From contig OZ038320.1 of the NCBI GenBank assembly GCA_964035795.1, forward strand, positions 11,630,118-11,694,117: a stretch of 64,000 nt of DNA, given 5' to 3'. The notes under the pieces were generated by a model. It did not search any database and was not told the origin of the DNA. It was given only the letters and a program-made list of their open reading frames with translations. Shown piece by piece: positions 1 to 12,149 of this stretch. The first letter of the stretch is position 1. Every line of letters starts with the position of its first letter. Origin of the DNA: Pterobdella sp. o SKG-2022 (lineage: Eukaryota > Annelida > Clitellata > Hirudinida > Piscicolidae). The translations under genes and the position numbers were made by a program.

Positions 1-312
1 GATCTTTTGTCAATCAGACACACACGTCAACCACTCAGCTCCTTGCACTCTGGTCTCCAGCTTCATCAACCTGTTTCTTCAGGCTTGTTTACCATTCGCT
101 CTTTTTCTCACCAGGCTCCACGTCTGTGGAATTCACTTCCTTCTAACTTGCGCTCATCGCCTTCTCTCATGAACTTTCGCAAACTTTTGAGAACTCACTT
201 ATACCATAAACATCCCCAGTCATAATCCTTTACAAACCTTGAGCGCCTCTGAAGCAATCTTGAATTGATAACTGTGCGCTATAAAAATCTTAATAATAAT
301 AATAATAATACT
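1..312 (+). mobile_element. 3' end of a truncated LINE (L2/CR1-like)
   Basis: The frame from base 1 to the stop near 223 encodes the C-terminal signature of L2/CR1-type reverse transcriptases, including SHQAPRLWNSLPSNLRSS and a basic F-R-K-L-L-R-T-H-L-Y ending. It is followed by a short untranslated tail containing GTGCGCTATAAAAATCTTAA and an (AAT)n run at about 293-312, the usual 3' terminus of such elements. The 5' part lies outside the window. It sits where the last exon of transporter copy A would be expected to begin, so it may have inserted into, or shortened, that last intron. Confidence 0.8.
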
Positions 313-493
313 GCTTTATGCCGTGTTATGATCAAATACATGAGCGAGGTAACTATCTAAACGAATGAAAGAGCAGTGAAGAATAAAACACTTGCAGCAT
401 AGCACAAAATTATATATTTTTTCAGTTATTTAAAAATTCCATAGTGAATGCATAATGTAGATATTTATAAAGGAAAAAAGAGTTATAGTGAAC

Positions 494-3400
494 CTCTTCT
501 AGTTTTTTGTTTTCAGTGAAATCCACATTACATTTTAAACAAGATGCAATACTTGATGGAAAAAAGGAATACCAGTCTACGCACAGGCGTTTATCTAACT
601 CTTTAGTACGACCTAAAGAATGAAGTAATTGATAAATCAGAAGTAACTTGATAGTTATAAAAAATATTTGATGTGGAATTCAATACATTATTTACCAGTT
701 ATAAAGGAAACGACGATGCCAACAAACAAACAAACCACAAGGGCAATCAGACCATAGTACATGTATGATACTTTGTATATAACCAAGAGCTCAGTTGGAG
801 TACTTTATTGGAATGTAAAAAAATGATTAAAAATTTTTAAATCAAATATGTTTATAAATATCGTAATTTTTCATTTAAAACTCGAATTTCGCTAAAATTC
901 AACATCAACGGAACATAAACTGGAAAGCACAAGTGATCATTGCACTTAAATCGAACATTATTAGGTCGCTCCGATAGGGGTTTGGTTGCGCTAATATAGC
1001 TTTCAAGGGGCGTTACTCCATGTGAAAACAGCAAATATGTAAGCAAAAAAATGAAATAGTTTAGTAAACTTTTTTTAGTAAAATAAAGCTTGGAGGTTGA
1101 AAATAAGTTTGATTTTAGAAGGTTGAAAAATCTACAACATTGTCTAAATGAATATAATAGAACCAAACAATAAGGTTTATTGAAGAACTTAATACACGAA
1201 GCTTTTCGTAAGAGTATCTTACATTATCTAGTGTACTAGATAATTTAGTTGACACTAGATAATGTAAGATACTCTTACGAAAAGCTTCGTGTTTCTAAGT
1301 TTCTCAATAAACCGTAGTGTTTGTTTCTATTATGTTTGATTTCCAGCTATTCAACGTCAACATTGTGTAAATACACTTTAGTGAAAAATTTGCACACTAC
1401 AAGGCAACATAAGGAAGAATGAGTCGATTGAGGAAAAATGACAAAAAAACTTGGTTGATAGAGGAACATGGGTGTAATATCATTATTCTATAACTTCAAG
1501 CCAAATAAAAAAAACTAATCATAAAAATTAGGTATTAATATAACACCTTTCATTGAATGCAGTAGACCAAACAGCTAAACGACGATTCAACAATTTCTTA
1601 ACACATAACTTATTTATATGTTCATGATATTTAAAGGTAAAACTAATGAGAGTTTCTTTGTTGAAAATTTCAGCTTTTGTTTTATAAAAAAAAATGCTTT
1701 TAAGGCGTTATACTTCAAAGTTACATTTTTACAAGTTCTTTACATTATAAACTATGCTAAATTGAATAAAAACCACTTTAAGCTAGCCTTATAGGAAGAG
1801 TCGTTGAAGTAACAGAGATAGGAGTAGTTGAAAAGTTGTTTGCATAACACTTTTCAGTACTCAAAGGTAACAAAGGAGCACTATTTTGAAAAATAATAGC
1901 TCCCACAGCTATCCACGAAGTAATAACCAAACTGGATAATAAGCCACTTACTGCTCCCTGAATAATGAGAAACGATTCATCAAAACATAGTGAAATTTCA
2001 AAATATATGTAAAGGTTCATGTTGAAAATTCTTGAGATGTTTCAGGTGTTTGATTGTGAAAAGTTATTGAATTTGATTTTGGACTCAAAGTATTTTCAAG
2101 CAGTTGCAAGCTACTGATAAAATTGAGTAAAAATTTTAACGTTCAAGTATGTTAGGCTTAAAAGTGAAACCTTTCAAGCATTGCTTTAACTATTTCAATT
2201 TGAATTGATGTTTAAGAAAAAAAATTAAAAATATTGCATAAACAAACGTTGATGAATCTGGTTATGTCATACGAACCCAGGAGTTTGAAAAAGGAAAAAA
2301 CATTCCCAATGTGATTACGCTCGTCAGTGGTCCTCCAACAAAGCCAAAGATGCTGAAAGCTATTTGAACGACCACATCTCCAAAAAACTGTGCGGAGAAC
2401 CCCAAAATAGTCACTAGGATTCCGTAAAAGAGAACTGTATATTTTCAATTGTTAAAAATCATGATTAGTATTTTTAGTTCTTCGTGTAACAATTAGAGTC
2501 GCCAACATTAACCTGATTTAAACATAATTTGAACTTTTAACTCTATATGAATGACTGGAGTTATTGAACTTACTTAAAGCTCTAGACAAAATTGTTTTTG
2601 CCCTTTCTTCAATTTCTCTTTCTGAACGCAATTTGAAAATGGGCACTAAAAAATCCGTCAAGGTAACAGCTGATAAAGCATTCAAGCTCCCAGACACAGA
2701 ACTTCAATTGAAATTATTTTTAATGAATAAAAAAAATTTTTCAAAAAAACTGATAATTATAAAAAACATATAGTTTTTCGCAAATTAACGAATGCTACAG
2801 TATTTAATAAGGGACGTAAACTGGAATCGTTAAAACAAATTTCCTCAAAAAAAATTTAAAACTGAATTGAGTCGGAAACGTAGAAAATCATTTTTGAAAC
2901 TTATATTTTTAAAAATATTATAAAATTTCATTTGACAACCTAAGGGCAGCGCTGAAAATGGCAGCGATAAATAAGCCAGGAAGACCGTTCAAATGTCCCA
3001 AAACGTCCATTACATACAGCGGTACGATCTATTTTAATTAGTTATTTTAGTTTCAAAATTGCTGTTTTAAAACTTCAAACCTGATCTTGCTTGCTAATTT
3101 TTCCACTCATTAAAGGATCACAACCTTCGTAGAAAGCATATATGACTAGACCTAGAATTGACACCAGAGTGAGGAAGAACAACGTACTCAATCCAGTCAT
3201 GTAAATAGCCCTTCAAAGTGGTGTTTCTAATAAAATAATTCAAAGAAAATAAAAAGTTTCAATCTTAAATACTATTAAATACTTTGTTGATTTCAAAACT
3301 AGCCAATAAACCTTCATATTTCTCACACTTGGTGCATGTAATCCATGACTATGTTACTCTAATTAAGGCTCAAAATATTCGGGTTTGTATCAAACCATTT

Positions 3401-6400
3401 TTTGGCTTTATATTCTTTGCAATTTATTTTTGCCAACAATGGTATAAACAGCCATAATTAAGCACGTCAAAGTTGAAGAAAGCATAAAAAAACATTGAAA
3501 AATATTATAGTTTTCGACGAGATAATGAAAAACTTTAAAAAAGTGTTAACAAATCTAAACTGCCTTTGAACAGCAAAAACATGTAGCAGAAAGCTAAAAG
3601 ATAATATAAAGCAGAAGATTGAAAAAGTTTAAAAAACTAGAAAAACAGACCAAAAAATAAAAACTCCATCAAGTTTCAAAAACCAGTTAAACACCGTTAA
3701 TTCTCAATTCGACTTTGGTCCTTTTCATTATCTATCACTCTATCGCTCTATATCAGTTTGTTTTCCATTAGTAACTAATGTTTCAGAGCAAAGCACAACT
3801 TTTATTTTACTTTCATTTTTTTGTCTGCAGTCGTGTCAAAGAGATTTTTTGGTCAACATATCTTAGCTTTGAAAGAAACAAAAGTTTGCACACTGTATTA
3901 TATATTCATTCATAAGTTATTATTGTTATTATTAATATTGTTATTATTATTATTAATGCATTTTTGAGGCGCAAAGTTTGCAAACTAAGTTTGCTGTAAA
4001 AACTCAGAAGAACAAGGGCTGAGAGATGCGGCTATAAAGGTTCGTTTTAAAACACTTGCAAAATGTTTTTGAGAAGAAGAAAAACGCAGGTTGAGAAGAA
4101 GAGAAATCTGTGAATAAGGGGTAGTATGTGAAACAAAATGACATGAAAAATCAAACCAAATCAATTACCAGTATTAGCACCTGTTCTACAGCCTGTTTCC
4201 GCTACATTAAATTAATAGCAAGCGCTTTGATCTATAAGGAAATGCGCTTTATAAATACTGCATTACATAACATTATGAGTATGTTTATAGTGGCATTAAC
4301 TTAAGGAGTTTCTAGACTTTCGAGTATTATAAACTATGAATGCAAAATGAATAAATGCAATGTAATTTAATGAAAAAGAGTGAGGAAAGACAGGCTGATA
4401 CAGCCATACACCAGAGTTCGAAGACCTGAGAGACTCGTATGAGTAAGCCGGCTGATTAAAATATAGAATGTTAGTGGTGAGCCACAGTAACTTGAACTGG
4501 GCAACCAATGAAGGTGATCGAGGCAAGTGAAAGATAATGAATAGTAATAGATTAAAAGAACAGTTTTGTTAGAGCAATTTTGAAAAAATTGCAACATCGA
4601 AATGAGACAGTTTGAAAATCCGCAAAAAAAAGAGTTTCAATAGTCGAGCCTGCAAAGAACTAAAAAGATATTCAAAAATGACAGTGCTGAAAAAAAAATT
4701 TGCTTATTTGTTTGATTGCATTGAGGTGAAAGTTGGATGCTTGTATAATTTGAGAGGCAGAGTGTAAAGTTGAAGATAGAATCAAAAGGTTAACTTTTTT
4801 TCCTGTTTGACCCATCCTTGCCATACAATATTTAAAGCAGAAACTCAAACTTTTTTTGAAATCCATTCCAACTATATAGCCATTTTATTATAACTAACAA
4901 AGAATTTCATTGGAAAAAGTCTTCATTAAATGTTGAAGAAGTTTATTTACAAATGGTTCTAGGGGATACTGATATTATAGAGATGGTTCTACGTGTTACA
5001 CGTCTATTTTAGTTATTTTTTATTTTGAAATTTTTCTTAATTGTTAACCTGTTTCAAACAATTTGAAGTAGAGAAAACAACTCATATTATTTATCCTTTT
5101 AGGACTAAGTTCTACTTTAAAAGTTTCATTGTTGCCTTTATGAATGTAACATTTATAAACTTTTATTAAATATACACATTTTAATTAACTTCAATTAAAT
5201 AAACGATTTTGAAACGGAAAAATAGTATACATTGATTATATTTTTACTGATGCAATATTTTTTTCCTATAAGTTTATTACCGTATTTCTCAAAATTCTCA
5301 TTGTGTTTGAAAAGGTAATGCTTTGAAATGACACAACATTACAACAAAAACTCAATCCTATTAACGTTACCTTTGAGCTCCTTTCAGAGTTTTGACACTG
5401 ATGAATTTTTGAATAGTTGTTTGCGACGAAGCGTACTGAGAGAAAATTATGAAGTTTCCACCGATAGCTTGGGTCCAAAAAGTAGTTCGGATAGTGGGGT
5501 CCAATCTGAAGCTATGAATTTATTTGTGAAATAGATATATTACAAAAATTAATTTCTAAATGAATGATAAAAAAAATATTTATTGGACACTAAAAATAAA
5601 CTTTGTTGATCAGTTGATTATATACTGATAGCAATAGTATGAATCAAAGGTTTTAAAGTTAAATTTTTTAGATGAAATTTGTTTGAGTGCTTTGTTGAAT
5701 TAATAAAATATGAATTTTTGTTCAAATTTATGTATTGTTAACTTCACAAACTCACTCATTGAATATAATTCTGCCCCCGCTTTTATTGATTTCCCATACT
5801 TTAGACATTCCTCCAGCTTTGATAATTCCAAAGATTATGACAAGTAGCAAACTTAAAGCAATTACAATCATTTGTATGAAATCATTCCAAACAGTGGCTT
5901 TCATTCCTCCCTAATGGTTTAAAGGTCCATTAGGTAATAAAGATTCATGAAATTTAGCGTAAAAAATTTAATTTATGTAACACCAATTTTTTGAGAAAAT
6001 CAATGTAAATTTAATTTAATATAAAAAAAAACTCCAAACCATGAACGTGTAAAATGTGCACACCAGCCCACAAATGATGACTGAAGGTAACACGGGCAAG
6101 CCAGTAACTAAAAATTTTTCGTTTATAAGTTGGTTGTATCTAAAATTTTGATAGAGGGTAACTTATGCAAAATACCGAATGCCAAAAATGCATATTGTTT
6201 ATCTTACCTTGAGCCAAAGCTAGTGCTGGAGTATATAGAACTACAGACATGTAAAGAAGCTAGAATAATTTTTAAAGTTTTATTTCAAATACTTTTCAGC
6301 AGAAAGTCTTTATAAATGTCATAAAACTACTCACATTTTGAAGGCAGAATGTAATCGAGCACAACGTTCTCACTAGTTTGTTGTATCTCATTTCCAAGTA

Positions 6401-9052
6401 CTTAAAATGGATATTAGTAATAATAACAAATAAGTAAACAAAGAGTAGCGTCTCTTGAAGCCCCACCGAAACCCTAATATGGGGCGATGATGGTCAATTA
6501 AAAAAACATAATGAGAAAGCAATGCATAATTTTTTGGAAATGATCAAAACAGGAATAAATTAGTAGAGTCCAAAATAAAAAATAGGCTACGAATAAGGGA
6601 AAAAGGTGAAAAGGTAGATTAGAAGGAACAGCAACAGAAGGATAAGGTTTAAGAAGCGATACAGGTTGATTTGACTTTATAATTTAATATTCAGTGGAAT
6701 TAAGCTCGAAATGCATAAAACCACTCAAAGAAGAAAGAGATTTAATACAGTTAGTTAACAGAGAGAGGTAGAAGAAGAAAAGGCTAAAACATGAGTCATT
6801 AGCATAGAGCTGACTTTTCAAAGAGGGTTTTATGAAGTTGGCGAAAAAAAAAAATCTGGAACAGAGAGAGTAAATTCTAGAATGAAATCTAAGAAAATAA
6901 AAAAAATGAATTATCAATCCAAACTGAAGTAGATCTATTTGAAAGATATGAATAAAACCAGCTCACAAAAACCAGATAGTTCAAAAGGAGCATTAAGATG
7001 CTTTATAAAGAGAACGGCCAACTGTGTAGAAAGCAGACTAAAAATCTAAAAAAAATAAAGAAAAGATTAAAAAAATCTAAGAGAGATAGAGAATCATTGT
7101 GAATTTTGCAGAGAAAAGTTCCAAGAAGAGTCGCGAATGCCAGACCAAGAAGCTTTGGAGATTGAAGTTGAGTTAGGTGAGAAAAACTTTTTCAAAAATT
7201 TTGAAAAAGAAATTGAAAAAAGACCGATAATTAGAGTTGACAACAGGGGTATAGAAAGAAGTTTTTTAAACAAGATGAAATAATAGAAAACTTGAAAGAA
7301 GCAAATATGAAAGTGGTTAAAAAGAGATTAACAAAGCTAAGAATAATATTATAAAAAAACAATAAATTTTTTTTAACAAAACGGGGAAAAATGATTTTAA
7401 AAGAAAAAGAGGACAGAGACATTGAAGCAATATTGTAAGATCAACAAACACAAAGTATTCATTTTGAAAAAGACACGAAGCTTTTCGTAAGACTAGCTTA
7501 CCTTATCAATTTTTTTTACACGAAATTGTTTTGGCGCCAATCAAAGGTGGCCTCTCGAAGTTATAATGGCGACTCGAATAGTCGATTTTTATACTTAAAA
7601 ACCACATAATTTAGTTTAAAATGTCAAAATATTATTATTTAAAATAATTTCGCAAATTATTTTGAAATTCGATAACTTAGTACAATAACATACAAAAACT
7701 ACTTCTTTTGGCATGATTTGGGATTTTTTGCTTTCCATAGAAAGAAAATAAATTGTGAACATCAACAATTTCATCTTATGCAACAACAAAAAGTACAAAG
7801 ATAAACACTTCATGGTTTTTTGGGGGTAATAAAGGCTGGCATTGCTTGGATGAAAAGTCTATAAAAGATGAAAAATAATATCATCATTTAATTAATATCA
7901 AAGAATGTAACAATGAAGAAAAAGATAAGCAATTTCTGGTTTCAATTGTGATGATGTGGAAGTCCCATTGAAGAAAAAAGATGAAGACAATGAAGTTGTT
8001 CAAATTTTGTCTAAAATTAACATTTGATTGGTCAAAATATTTTATTTGAAGTTTCATCTATTTATATTTTTTTGTTTATTATCACAGATTTAATTATTTT
8101 TATACATTCATAAAATCAACTCAGTTTTCTAAATTTCATTTATATAAGTATTATTATGGTTGTTTTTGTTTCAAACAACAGACCTTTTTTTCATATAATC
8201 TTAGTTAACTGTTTTGTTTATTTAGTTATACTTGCATAATTTTTTTTTAAATTGTCATATCTAAGAAAACTTACATTACATTAAAATGCATTCAAAGTTC
8301 ATAATACTCAGTGGTCTAGAAACTTCTGAAGTTGAGCTCCTATAATCATACTCTTCATTGAATTTGAATTGATAATGTGTTTGTTGACCTTAAAAGTTGA
8401 TTAAGGCTATTATACTTCATCATAAAAGAAATAGTTTTAGTTAAATCAAAAAATTAGATATGAGAGAATAAGATCAAAAAAGCGTATGGGGTGAAAAGCA
8501 GGAAAAGAAGATGCGATTAGAAAGAACTTTATATTAAATATATCAATTTTGAATATTAACTATTATATATTCTCTTAAATAATTTCAACTTTTTATGAAG
8601 TTTTCAACTTTTCAGTACAAAACGTCAATCTAAATACTTCATATGCACTGGTGATGTTGAGATTGTAGTAGATGGCAAGGAAGAAATGAGCACAAAAGGG
8701 CATGGCGATAAAATATGATATGCCTAAGAAGTAATACATTGTACCCCAATTGTAGATCTGGGAAATTGAAACAAAAAATTAATTTATTATTTTTGATATA
8801 AATTAATCTATCAGATAAAAATCAAACCTCAACAGGAACAGAGAGAATGAAAATAGCTGACAGAAAGGAAGCTTGGAGAGAAAGCGCAACAACAAACCAT
8901 GGTAAGTTTCCACCTCCGAACAGAAAGTTTTTTGAATTCATTTTTTTGCGGTCTAAAAAGCCGAATAAAACTCCAACAAAAGCAGAGATGACCAAAAATA
9001 AAGCAAATACCAGGTAGTCTACCCAGGTGAATCGGTTGTCTGCTTGATCCAT
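494..9052 (-). CDS. SLC5 sodium/solute symporter, copy A (SLC5A6/A8/A12-like; last exon not in window)
   Basis: Plasma-membrane Na+-coupled transporter of the multivitamin/monocarboxylate branch of SLC5; the substrate cannot be read from sequence. Exons on the minus strand, in order: 8828-9052, 8638-8757, 6335-6400, 6208-6259, 6040-6107, 5756-5910, 5371-5511, 3081-3210, 2940-3028, 2701-2574, 2277-2434, 1788-1957, 696-802, 494-612. Every junction keeps frame. Family signatures: a start with M-D-Q..R-F-T-W-V-D-Y, the G-G-G-N-L-P-W motif, TSAYEYLEMRYNK, GGMKATVWNDFIQ, and FSAALSSVSGSLNAL, which covers the TM8 serines of the Na2 site. The intron after exon 12 has a GC donor. Exon 14 ends GAAGAG before GTTCAC; unspliced, it reads on to a TGA at 422. 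Introns 2 (2.2 kb) and 7 (2.2 kb) are swollen by transposon debris, unlike copy B. No disabling mutation seen. Confidence 0.92.
1143..1343. mobile_element. Hairpin MITE, complete copy (family 1)
   Basis: A perfect inverted repeat of 41 bp (1194-1234 and 1252-1292, 17 bp spacer) with core CACGAAGCTTTTCGTAAGAG. The arms continue outward with mismatches (about 1143-1193 and 1293-1343, including ATAGAAACAAAC and GGTTTATT), so about 200 bp can fold into one hairpin. No coding capacity. It lies between exons 12 and 13 of transporter copy A. The same core recurs at about 7472, 23641, 44690, 44775, 49220 and 49310. Confidence 0.8.
3896..3960. repeat. AT-rich trinucleotide microsatellite
   Basis: Irregular ATT/ATA repeats (runs such as TTATTGTTATTATTAATATT). 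It lies in intron 7 of transporter copy A, just before SINE-like sequence, and may be the worn tail of an older retroposon. Confidence 0.55.
4165..4290 (+). mobile_element. SINE body fragment (tRNA-Ile-derived SINE family)
   Basis: This matches, in the opposite orientation, the body and tail of the SINE at 44283-44485: CCTGTTCTACAG, CGCTACATTAAA, GCAAGCGCTTTGATCTATAAG and GCACTTTATAAATAC-like stretches, then a CATTACATAACATTA tail. The tRNA-like head is not recognisable here. It lies in intron 7 of transporter copy A, next to an L2/CR1 LINE fragment. Confidence 0.65.
4296..4620 (-). mobile_element. Decayed L2/CR1-like LINE reverse transcriptase fragment
   Basis: Two overlapping minus-strand frames spell the worn C-terminal RT region: CLDHLHWLPSSS (typical L-H-W-L-P), then, after a frameshift, F-K-L-L-W-L-T and L-R-S-S-N-S. 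It is broken by at least one frameshift and is not a gene. It sits in the enlarged intron 7 of transporter copy A, in the same orientation as the host gene. Confidence 0.6.
6540..7440 (-). mobile_element. Decayed LINE in intron 2 of transporter copy A
   Basis: The minus-strand frame at 6917-6684 carries SQLYANDSCFSLFF and a later L-S-G-F-M-H-F-E-L-N-S-T-E, matching the region around the YADD catalytic box and the following K-L-N-x-x-K-T-E of L2/CR1-type RTs (the second D is N here). Flanking purine-rich sequence to about 7440 probably belongs to the same insertion. It accounts for much of the 2.2 kb intron 2, which is only 158 bp in copies B and C. Confidence 0.55.
7466..7512. mobile_element. 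Half copy of hairpin MITE family 1
   Basis: GACACGAAGCTTTTCGTAAG followed by CTAGCTTACCTTATCAA matches one arm of the complete hairpin at 1143-1343. The opposite arm is not present nearby. Confidence 0.55.
7560..8600. other. Intronic stretch without recognisable content
   Basis: This is the remainder of intron 2 of transporter copy A. I see only AT-rich sequence with no long frame, no RNA gene and no recognisable transposon protein. Confidence 0.4.
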
Positions 9053-9140
9053 TTGATAATTTGCAAAAAAGCTTTATTTCAAAAAAAAGAAAAAACTCAA
9101 ACTAAAACCACTGTTTTTTTGCAAAATAAATATGAACGCA

Positions 9141-9148
9141 ATTATATA
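9141..9148 (-). promoter_or_regulatory. TATA-like box of transporter copy A
   Basis: The minus strand reads TATATAAT about 90 bp before the ATG, within a block (TATATAAT, two bases, CGTTCATA) that copy B also has at 20578-20585. The AT-rich background lowers the weight of a TATA match; the shared flanking block raises it. Confidence 0.45.
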
Positions 9149-9199
9149 CTTGGATTCAAGCTGAATCTTTTAAAGAGAAAATATACAATCTATTAAAAC

Positions 9200-9206
9200 T
9201 CAAGTG
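9200..9206 (+). promoter_or_regulatory. Candidate NK2-type homeodomain site, copy A
   Basis: TCAAGTG lies in a block identical to copy B (CTATTAAAACTCAAGTGT, 9190-9207). T(C/T)AAGTG is the established core bound by NK2-class homeodomain proteins. It is about 150 bp upstream of the ATG. Use by such a factor is inference. Confidence 0.35.
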
Positions 9207-9299
9207 TTAATTCACTTAGTTTTTTTGCATTGTTCTTCTGAGACCCAAATGAAGAGTTACAAACGCTTGAGAGGGTGACACTCGTTCTTGTTGGATATC

Positions 9300-10870
9300 G
9301 TATGCAATTTGATCTTATTTTTTAAATAAATTTCTTCCAATAGTTTTTGATGTTTCATATTAATTTGCAATATTACTTTATAGTCAAAAATTACGTACAC
9401 GAAACTTCACTTTAGTTTATCAGCTCTATTTACTGATAATCCTAAGCACTTCAAATGTTTTCAACACTTTAAAGCTAGATCTCTTGAAATAAAAAAACTA
9501 TTCTAAGTACATTTCATTGAAATTTAGTCGTTGAAACTTAAATATAACTCATATTTTTTGAATACTTAATATATATGCCTATATTTTAAACTTTCAATAA
9601 GCGTGTGAGACGTTCAAAAATTTTAATTAGCTAATTTCAAATGACTGAATAATTTTATTAAAAACTTGAAAATATTTTCTCACAAAATAAAGACAATAAG
9701 ATTAGCCTTAAAAAGAAAGGAATTTATAAAGCTTACTATTGAGCTGTATGCTACAAAGCATTATATAATTTGGTTTTAAAAAAAGTATTTTTCAAGACTT
9801 GTTTGGAATCAAACATTTTTATTAAAATTTCAAATCATAGTGTTATACTGATTCATTGAAATAAAAGTTTTGGAATTTTTTCGATTTCTATTTATTCATA
9901 AAAGTCTTGGAGCAAGTGCTCATGTAAAATCATGTCGATTGAAAACTAAAATTTTTAATTAATTTAAAAAAATTTTTTATTTTACAATTGGTTAAAACTT
10001 ATTTATATTCGAATTTCACTAAATCCGGTAATAGTTTTTTGAACTTTTTGAATAAATCAGATAATCTGTTGCAGACTTTCTTAGAAAGTTCTTGTAATTA
10101 TTATGTAATTTCTCGCAGTAAATTGATAAATATATTGATAATTTCATCAATTTTTCCTAGTTTTTCAAAACTCAAATTATTGAATTTTTAAAAATGTTTT
10201 GCCGAAGTCTACACGTATGTTTGTACGTTTTGTATCATTTTTTTTATTAGGTTGAAACTCCACAACAATTTTCAAACACAGTTAGTACACTTTTGACTAA
10301 TTATAAATTGAAATTCAATGTTTGAAAAAAATTTTTAACTTTTGACCCTCATTTGACTAACACCGATTTGAATTTTTTCAGCTATTGAGTTATAAAAAAG
10401 TTTGTACTGAGATTTGATTGACAAATTTTTTTCAAGTTTTCAAATAATCGTCATCATGCTGATAAAATTATTTTATAAACTTACAGTTTTATGATCCAAA
10501 TAAAAAATTTCATTAAGTATTGGAAATTAATCGAAAAAAGATAAATATAATTTATTCTATGAAAAACTTTTGAATTCATTTTTCAAACGTTGATAGTTTT
10601 TCATTAAAGCATATATGATGAAAAGCATACTTCAAAAGATTCGTAAAATCTGAAATAGAGACAAGCATTCTCAAAATTTAAATATAGGGTAAAAGCTGAC
10701 TTGAAGCTTTCAAAATTTTTCTATAAGTTTTTCTAAAGCCATGATGCAGGAAGTACGTTGAACCTTATGGTCTAAAACCATTGAGGTTTTGTCCAAGCTA
10801 TTGATCTGTCTTTGATTGATTTTGACAAGATCTTGACAAAAGTCTTAAAACAATTTTAATCAAACTTTTT
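9300..10870. other. Intergenic stretch upstream of copy A
   Basis: AT-rich sequence with no frame, RNA gene or repeat that I recognise. Confidence 0.4.
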
Positions 10871-10879
10871 TAAAACAAC

Positions 10880-11520
10880 CTCACAATAAACAAAACCGAA
10901 CGATACTGCATCACCAGAAATCATGACTCCACGTGGAAAAAGTGCAAGTATCTAGGCACTCTTTGCGATATAAATTCAGACTTCAAAAATAGAAAAATTC
11001 TAGCCTCCAATGCGCTCTCAAAAAACATAAAAATATTTAAAAATAATAAAATCAGCCTTTAAACCAAAAAAAAGAGTCTTCGAACCCTGCATATCGTCCA
11101 CATACCTTTACAACAGTGGAACATGGACCATGAAAGAGAGGCTGAACAAAATGGTAGACTGTATCCAGAGAAAACTTCTAAGAGTTGCGACAAACATCAG
11201 ATGTCTAGAAAAAATACCAAATGAAGATTTACACACTCTACTCCAATACGAGAATTGGAGCACGACAATAAAACGAAAAACTAAACTTTGTGCGTCACAT
11301 GCTTAGACAAAAACCTGACACGCCGGTTAGAAAAAGCCTGGCAAAAGCAGTCAGAGCTGTCAAAAGACTTAGATTTTTACCAAGGAAAACCTGGTACTCC
11401 CTAATTGAAAAAGATTTCGAAGGACTAGAAATAAAGATTGAAGATGAAAGTATCTGGGTAAAAATTTTAGACCACAGCCAATGGAAACGAAGATTCAGTC
11501 AAGCCATGTCATCTTGAAAA
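10880..11520 (+). mobile_element. LINE 3' fragment (C-terminal RT domain)
   Basis: Plus-strand frames read KYLGTLCDINSDFKNRKIL, then YNSGTWTMKERLNKMVDCIQ and a tail ending with W-K-R-R near 11515. This matches the region after the RT palm in non-LTR elements (K-Y-L-G-x near the start; the E/G-T-W-T-x-x-x-x-L-N-K box; a basic R-R/K-R stretch). Frameshifts around 11060 and 11290 show that it is dead. It is distinct from the L2/CR1-like fragments. Confidence 0.65.
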
Positions 11521-12149
11521 AATACTCTTCAAATTAAAATATTCGCCATATTCATCCTTGATACACTAAATAAGCTAGAGTTGCGAAAAAAATTGAAAAG
11601 CAATTAAATCCAATACGCCAATTTCAAGCCTTGATTTGAACCAGATTTCATTAATTTCAATCAAACTCAACTTTTTCATACAAAAAAAAGGTTTAGGCAA
11701 AGAAATACGAACTCTACACTCTACGCTTTATGAAATCCTTCTCTAACCACTACTCTAAACAAGCACACTAAAATACTATTTAAGTTAGTACAGTTCCTAT
11801 ACATTAACAGTATTGTGCATCATAAAAACACGGAAGTATTTGAATTTTTTATATTGACAAAGCTTTTCGACATATTCTATATCATCATCAGTTAAAAAAT
11901 GAATATATTATATTGTAAGCAAGATGCTTGACCACGTTAAATTGATAGCGCTACACAGTGGGATGAGCAAAATGTGTATAACAAAATTTTGAAAACAACT
12001 TTTTAGAAAATAAATAAAAAATTTGAATAGATTGTTGTTTTCATACCATTCTTAAATAATATCGGTGATCTAATATCCTTTTGCTCATTTAAATTGGGTT
12101 GTTCTTACATGATAAAGGATGCTTGCAGCAGTTTTCTTTTTTTCCAGTT

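Noticed and set aside
422..493. Readthrough C-terminus of transporter copy A as the normal ending
   Set aside because: B and C clearly have a GT donor at the same place and a further exon; in A the same donor (GAG then GTTCAC) is kept, so the readthrough is more likely intron.
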